This document shows, piece after piece, positions 13,012-13,574 of a DNA stretch of 13,574 nt. The position numbers were made by a program, and so were the translations under genes. The DNA comes from Candidatus Moraniibacteriota bacterium. GTDB lineage: Bacteria > Patescibacteriota > Minisyncoccia > Moranbacterales > UBA2206. Below the pieces are notes generated by a model. The model saw nothing but the letters and a program-made list of their open reading frames with translations, ran no database searches and was not told the origin of the DNA. The DNA lies in contig JAPLXF010000074.1 of assembly GCA_026396205.1 (NCBI GenBank), forward strand, positions 1 to 13,574. Direction: 5' to 3'. Each line of letters begins with the position of its first letter. Within the stretch, counting starts at the first letter, position 1.

Positions 13012-13233
13012 ATGGCCGACAACAAGGAATTAGTGAAATTAGAAGGCGTAGTTGAAGAAACTTTGCCCAGTACCACTTTTAAAGTCAGGCTCGACAACGG
13101 GCATATTATTTTAGCCCATATTTCCGGCCGGATGAGGGTAAATTATATCCGCCTGCTTCCCGGCGACCGGGTGCTGGTGGAAATGAGCCCATACGATTTG
13201 ACTAAGGGACGCATAACTCAAAGATTGAAATAG
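13012..13233 (+). CDS. infA: Translation initiation factor IF-1
   Basis: IF-1 binds the A site of the 30S subunit and helps IF-2 and IF-3 choose the start codon. The 73 residues are a single OB fold and match the family's usual 72: LEGVVEETLPSTTFKVRLDNGH, ILAHISGRMR, YIRLLPGDRVLVEMSPYDLTKGRI. All are standard IF-1 signatures. A longer frame opens at TTG 12967, but the extra 15 residues are not IF-1-like, so ATG 13012 (MADNKEL) is chosen. There is no Shine-Dalgarno sequence; the leader before the ATG is T-rich. rpmJ follows 169 bases later, a wide gap for this normally tight pair, explained by the inverted-repeat element in between. Confidence 0.95.
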   Translation: MADNKELVKLEGVVEETLPSTTFKVRLDNGHIILAHISGRMRVNYIRLLPGDRVLVEMSPYDLTKGRITQRLK

Positions 13234-13244
13234 TTTTGAAGCTA

Positions 13245-13357
13245 TCCCGCACCAAATTCCGAATATAAATTTCAGCAATGTAAAAATTTATTTACGGAAT
13301 CGCCTGCGGCTTAGCTATAAATTAAATAGTGATTAACTACTGCGAATTGGTGCGGGA
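13245..13357. repeat. MITE-like 113-bp inverted-repeat element between infA and rpmJ
   Basis: The left end TCCCGCACCAAATTCCG (13245-13261) and right end GCGAATTGGTGCGGGA (13342-13357) form a terminal inverted repeat: ten bases pair perfectly, then ATTC with one base skipped. The AT-rich inside holds TAAATTT/AAATTTA and a small GCCTGCGGC hairpin. It has no coding capacity. The left arm recurs at 79-95. I see no clear target-site duplication. Confidence 0.65.
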
Positions 13358-13419
13358 CGCTCATTTTTGTAGCCACTCGCCCTGCTCGCGGACAAAAATG
13401 GCGTGAAAGTTCGAGCGTC
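13356..13419 (+). promoter_or_regulatory. Hairpin enclosing the rpmJ translation start
   Basis: CGC-T-CATTTTTGT (13358-13370) pairs with ACAAAAATGGCG (13392-13403), with one bulged T and a 21-base loop. The stem ends on the first base of the GTG start codon. GACGCTC (13356-13362) can instead pair with GAGCGTC (13413-13419) inside the rpmJ coding region. Either fold would cover or frame the start, so translational control is possible. Confidence 0.4.
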
Positions 13420-13516
13420 AGTGAAAAAAATTTGTGACAAATGCAAGCTCATTCGGAGAAAGGGCAAACTTTATGTTGTTTGCTCCAATCCGAAACATAA
13501 GCAGCGCCAAGGCTAA
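13403..13516 (+). CDS. rpmJ: 50S ribosomal protein L36 (bL36)
   Basis: bL36 is the smallest large-subunit protein and binds 23S rRNA. The 37 residues run from MKVRASVKKICDKC to NPKHKQRQG, full length for the family. The zinc site C11, C14, C27 and H32 is intact, so this is the zinc-binding form. The start is GTG at 13403, since the KVRASVKK sequence requires this frame and the ATG at 13398 is out of frame. It follows infA as in the usual infA-rpmJ-rpsM ribosomal-protein order; the next gene lies outside the window. The start codon sits at the foot of a hairpin, which may limit translation. Confidence 0.95.
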   Translation: MKVRASVKKICDKCKLIRRKGKLYVVCSNPKHKQRQG

Positions 13517-13574
13517 TACGAATTAAGATGCGAATTATATCCGAATTAAACTTAAATTCGAATCTAATTCGGGT
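13517..13574. repeat. Cluster of CGAATT motifs after rpmJ
   Basis: CGAATT occurs at 13519, 13531 and 13542 (spacing 12 and 11 bases, about one helical turn). Inverted ATTCG motifs follow at 13556-13560 and 13567-13571. CCGAATTA (13541-13548) and TAATTCGG (13565-13572) are a perfect 8-bp inverted repeat. The cluster may continue beyond the window. It resembles the ATTCGTA units of the two stop-to-start repeats. Confidence 0.6.

Noticed and set aside
13398..13406. Two-codon frame ATG GCG TGA overlapping the rpmJ GTG start
   Set aside because: Such a minimal start-stop frame can arise by chance and nothing else supports it; it could matter only if conserved in relatives.

Overview
The window reads as a piece of an ultra-small bacterium of the Candidate Phyla Radiation (Patescibacteria), probably Parcubacteria-like. 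This is inferred, not proven. The evidence is an AT-rich genome with every gene on the + strand and almost no Shine-Dalgarno sequences. It also carries protein types I associate with that group: a sigma region-4/HARE-HTH regulator, a paired membrane protein and VirD4/HerA-like ATPase with a terminal zinc ribbon, an FtsA-like protein next to a baseplate-J-like membrane protein, and an alanyl-tRNA synthetase with no C-terminal domain. Short palindromic repeats lie between and inside genes. TGA serves as a stop (at 1461) and no gene reads through it, so the standard bacterial code fits.

Layout. 1-1523: mltG (murein transglycosylase) and a small three-helix membrane protein, closed by a terminator. 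1533-2671: a promoter and a DNA-binding regulator. 2719-6128: a putative translocase cluster made of a one-helix membrane protein, a P-loop ATPase and a 56-residue one-helix protein, ending in a strong terminator. 6161-9438: mnmA (tRNA 2-thiolation), a small coiled-coil protein and alaS, with a terminator. 9442-12866: a promoter, the FtsA-like protein and the baseplate-J-like membrane protein. 12850-13516: infA and rpmJ, the usual link into the ribosomal-protein operon that probably continues beyond the window (rpsM would be expected next).

The most unusual content is non-coding. (1) Two copies of one repeat fill the whole gap between a stop codon and the next start codon, once before the translocase ATPase and once before the baseplate-J-like gene. 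The second copy carries an extra 20-bp perfect palindrome. (2) A palindromic repeat sits in frame inside mnmA, and a relative lies just downstream of mnmA. (3) A MITE-like element of 113 bp with inverted ends separates infA from rpmJ, and one of its arms recurs upstream of mltG. (4) The rpmJ start codon lies at the foot of a leader hairpin that has an alternative pairing partner. These suggest that small repeat cassettes shape expression and some protein sequences here.

No tRNA, rRNA, CRISPR array, transposase or phage gene was seen. No stretch of more than 300 bases lacks a gene.
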